DNA from: Cenococcum geophilum 1.58 | Taxonomy: Eukaryota; Ascomycota; Dothideomycetes; Gloniales; Gloniaceae | Direction of reading: 5' to 3' | DNA: 64,000 nucleotides | Assembly: GCA_001692895.1 (NCBI GenBank) | Contig: KV748254.1 | Location: forward strand, 1-64,000 | Shown: piece after piece, positions 63,396 through 64,000 of the stretch | Layout of the letters: each line of letters begins with the position of its first letter | How positions within the stretch are numbered: the stretch's first letter is position 1 | Made by a program: the position numbers and the translations under genes | The notes under the pieces: model-generated | What the model saw: the letters and a program-made list of their open reading frames with translations, nothing else | The model's database searches: none | What the model was told of the DNA's origin: nothing

Positions 63396-64000
63396 ATGGT
63401 CAAAGCACTCACATTCAAAGGCGATAAGAAATCCAAAAAGCGCAAACGAACCACAGAGCCAGCAGATGCCGACGCCCCCTCCAAAGAGCTTGCAACGACG
63501 TCCTCGGCAGTTGCAACTAACGAAGACGACTCTTGGGTCACCGCGGAGGTTCCCAACGATGTTTCTGGGCCTGTTATCTTCGTCCTCCCCACCGAGCCTG
63601 CCACATGCCTAGCCTGCGATGCGAATGGCAAAGTCTTCACTTGTGAAATAGAGAATTTTGTGGACAATGACCCTGGGACGGCTGAACCACATGACGTACG
63701 ACAAGTTTGGGTAGCAAATCGAGTTGCAGGAACAGAGAACTTCAGTTTCAAGGGACACCATGGAAGGTATATTCGAACAAGTGACAAACTTCAGACCATG
63801 CATCTAATCTTTGACACGCTGCTCCAGGTATCTGAGCTGCGACAAATATGGCATTCTTTCTGCCACACCCTCTGCCATCTCTCCCGAAGAATCATTTCTA
63901 TGCATTCCGGTCCCTGATAGCTCTGCCACTTTCAGTATACAAACCCAGCGCGAAAAATTTCTCACTGTCGATACTAAATTATCCAAACCTGAAGTTCGTG
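63396..64000 (+). CDS. FRG1-like protein (fascin-type beta-trefoil), 5' part; runs off the window
   Basis: Exon 1 is 63396-63766 and exon 2 starts at 63828; the intron of 61 bp is GT-AG. The N-terminus MVKALTFKGDKKSKKRKRTT is the conserved FRG1 start with a nuclear-localisation-like basic run. After an Ala/Thr/Ser-rich linker comes DDSWVTAEVPNDVSGPVIFV and HDVRQVWVANRVAGTENFSF, then GHHGRYLSCDKYGILSATPS across the splice site, and the beta-trefoil continues to the edge. Human FRG1 is a nuclear/nucleolar actin-bundling protein linked to RNA processing; fungal homologues are little studied. About 181 codons are visible. An in-frame ATG at 63177 would add 73 residues with no family support. Confidence 0.88.

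Overview
This window is nuclear DNA of a filamentous ascomycete fungus. Host genes near the right end have short GT-AG introns of 45-61 bp, with one longer. The transposons carry the signature of RIP (repeat-induced point mutation): CpA to TpA changes on both strands, reading frames broken mainly by TAG/TAA where CAG/CAA is expected, and transition-only differences between LTR pairs. A Eurotiomycete is plausible, but the sequence does not settle the genus. Scattered single N bases sit mostly in repeats.

Positions 1 to about 54,910 are one AT-rich, gene-free block of nested transposable elements. Left part: two copies of a copia family (Copia-A, minus strand) with a 12-bp minisatellite in the LTR. 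The second copy lies in one arm of an ~815-bp inverted repeat, and a LINE lies in the other arm. Next, 11,046-13,434 holds RIP-damaged relics and a GC-rich 35-bp tandem repeat. From 13,435 to 29,887 there is a four-level nest: a plus-strand Copia-A fragment is split by a chromodomain gypsy (Gypsy-1), which is split by an internally deleted LINE, which is split by an intact, un-RIPed copia element (Copia-B, one ~1,591-residue polyprotein, near-identical LTRs). A further LINE sits inside the Gypsy-1 chromodomain. 29,888-32,987 holds a TA-flanked transposon end, a gypsy gag relic and unassigned sequence. 32,988-34,366 is a chain of TIR elements joined by TA dinucleotides and built partly from six copies of a 131-132-bp hairpin module. 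33,484-54,910 is a Tc1/mariner-type element stretched to 21 kb. Inside it lies a second chromodomain gypsy (Gypsy-2, minus), which itself holds a LINE, a third copia family (Copia-C) and a TA-flanked element (D) made almost entirely of minisatellites.

The outer TIR of the Tc1-like element at 54,910 is also the compositional border. To its right lies ordinary gene-bearing DNA with four protein genes: a small bHLH transcription factor (minus); a six-exon Munc13/UNC-13-like vesicle-priming protein (plus, 1,374 residues, MHD1-C2-MHD2); a three-exon 2-oxoglutarate/Fe(II) oxygenase (minus, 358 residues); and an FRG1-like protein (plus, running off the window). The first two are divergent, the middle two convergent, and the last two divergent with 224 bp between start codons.

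Nesting order follows from target-site duplications read directly: GGGAC for Copia-A copy 2, AGATT for Copia-B, TAACT for Copia-C, TCTTC for Gypsy-2, 14-19-bp duplications for the LINEs, and TA for the TIR elements. Gypsy-1 is the exception, with an unexpected 22-bp flanking duplication. No CRISPR array, tRNA gene or rRNA gene was recognised.
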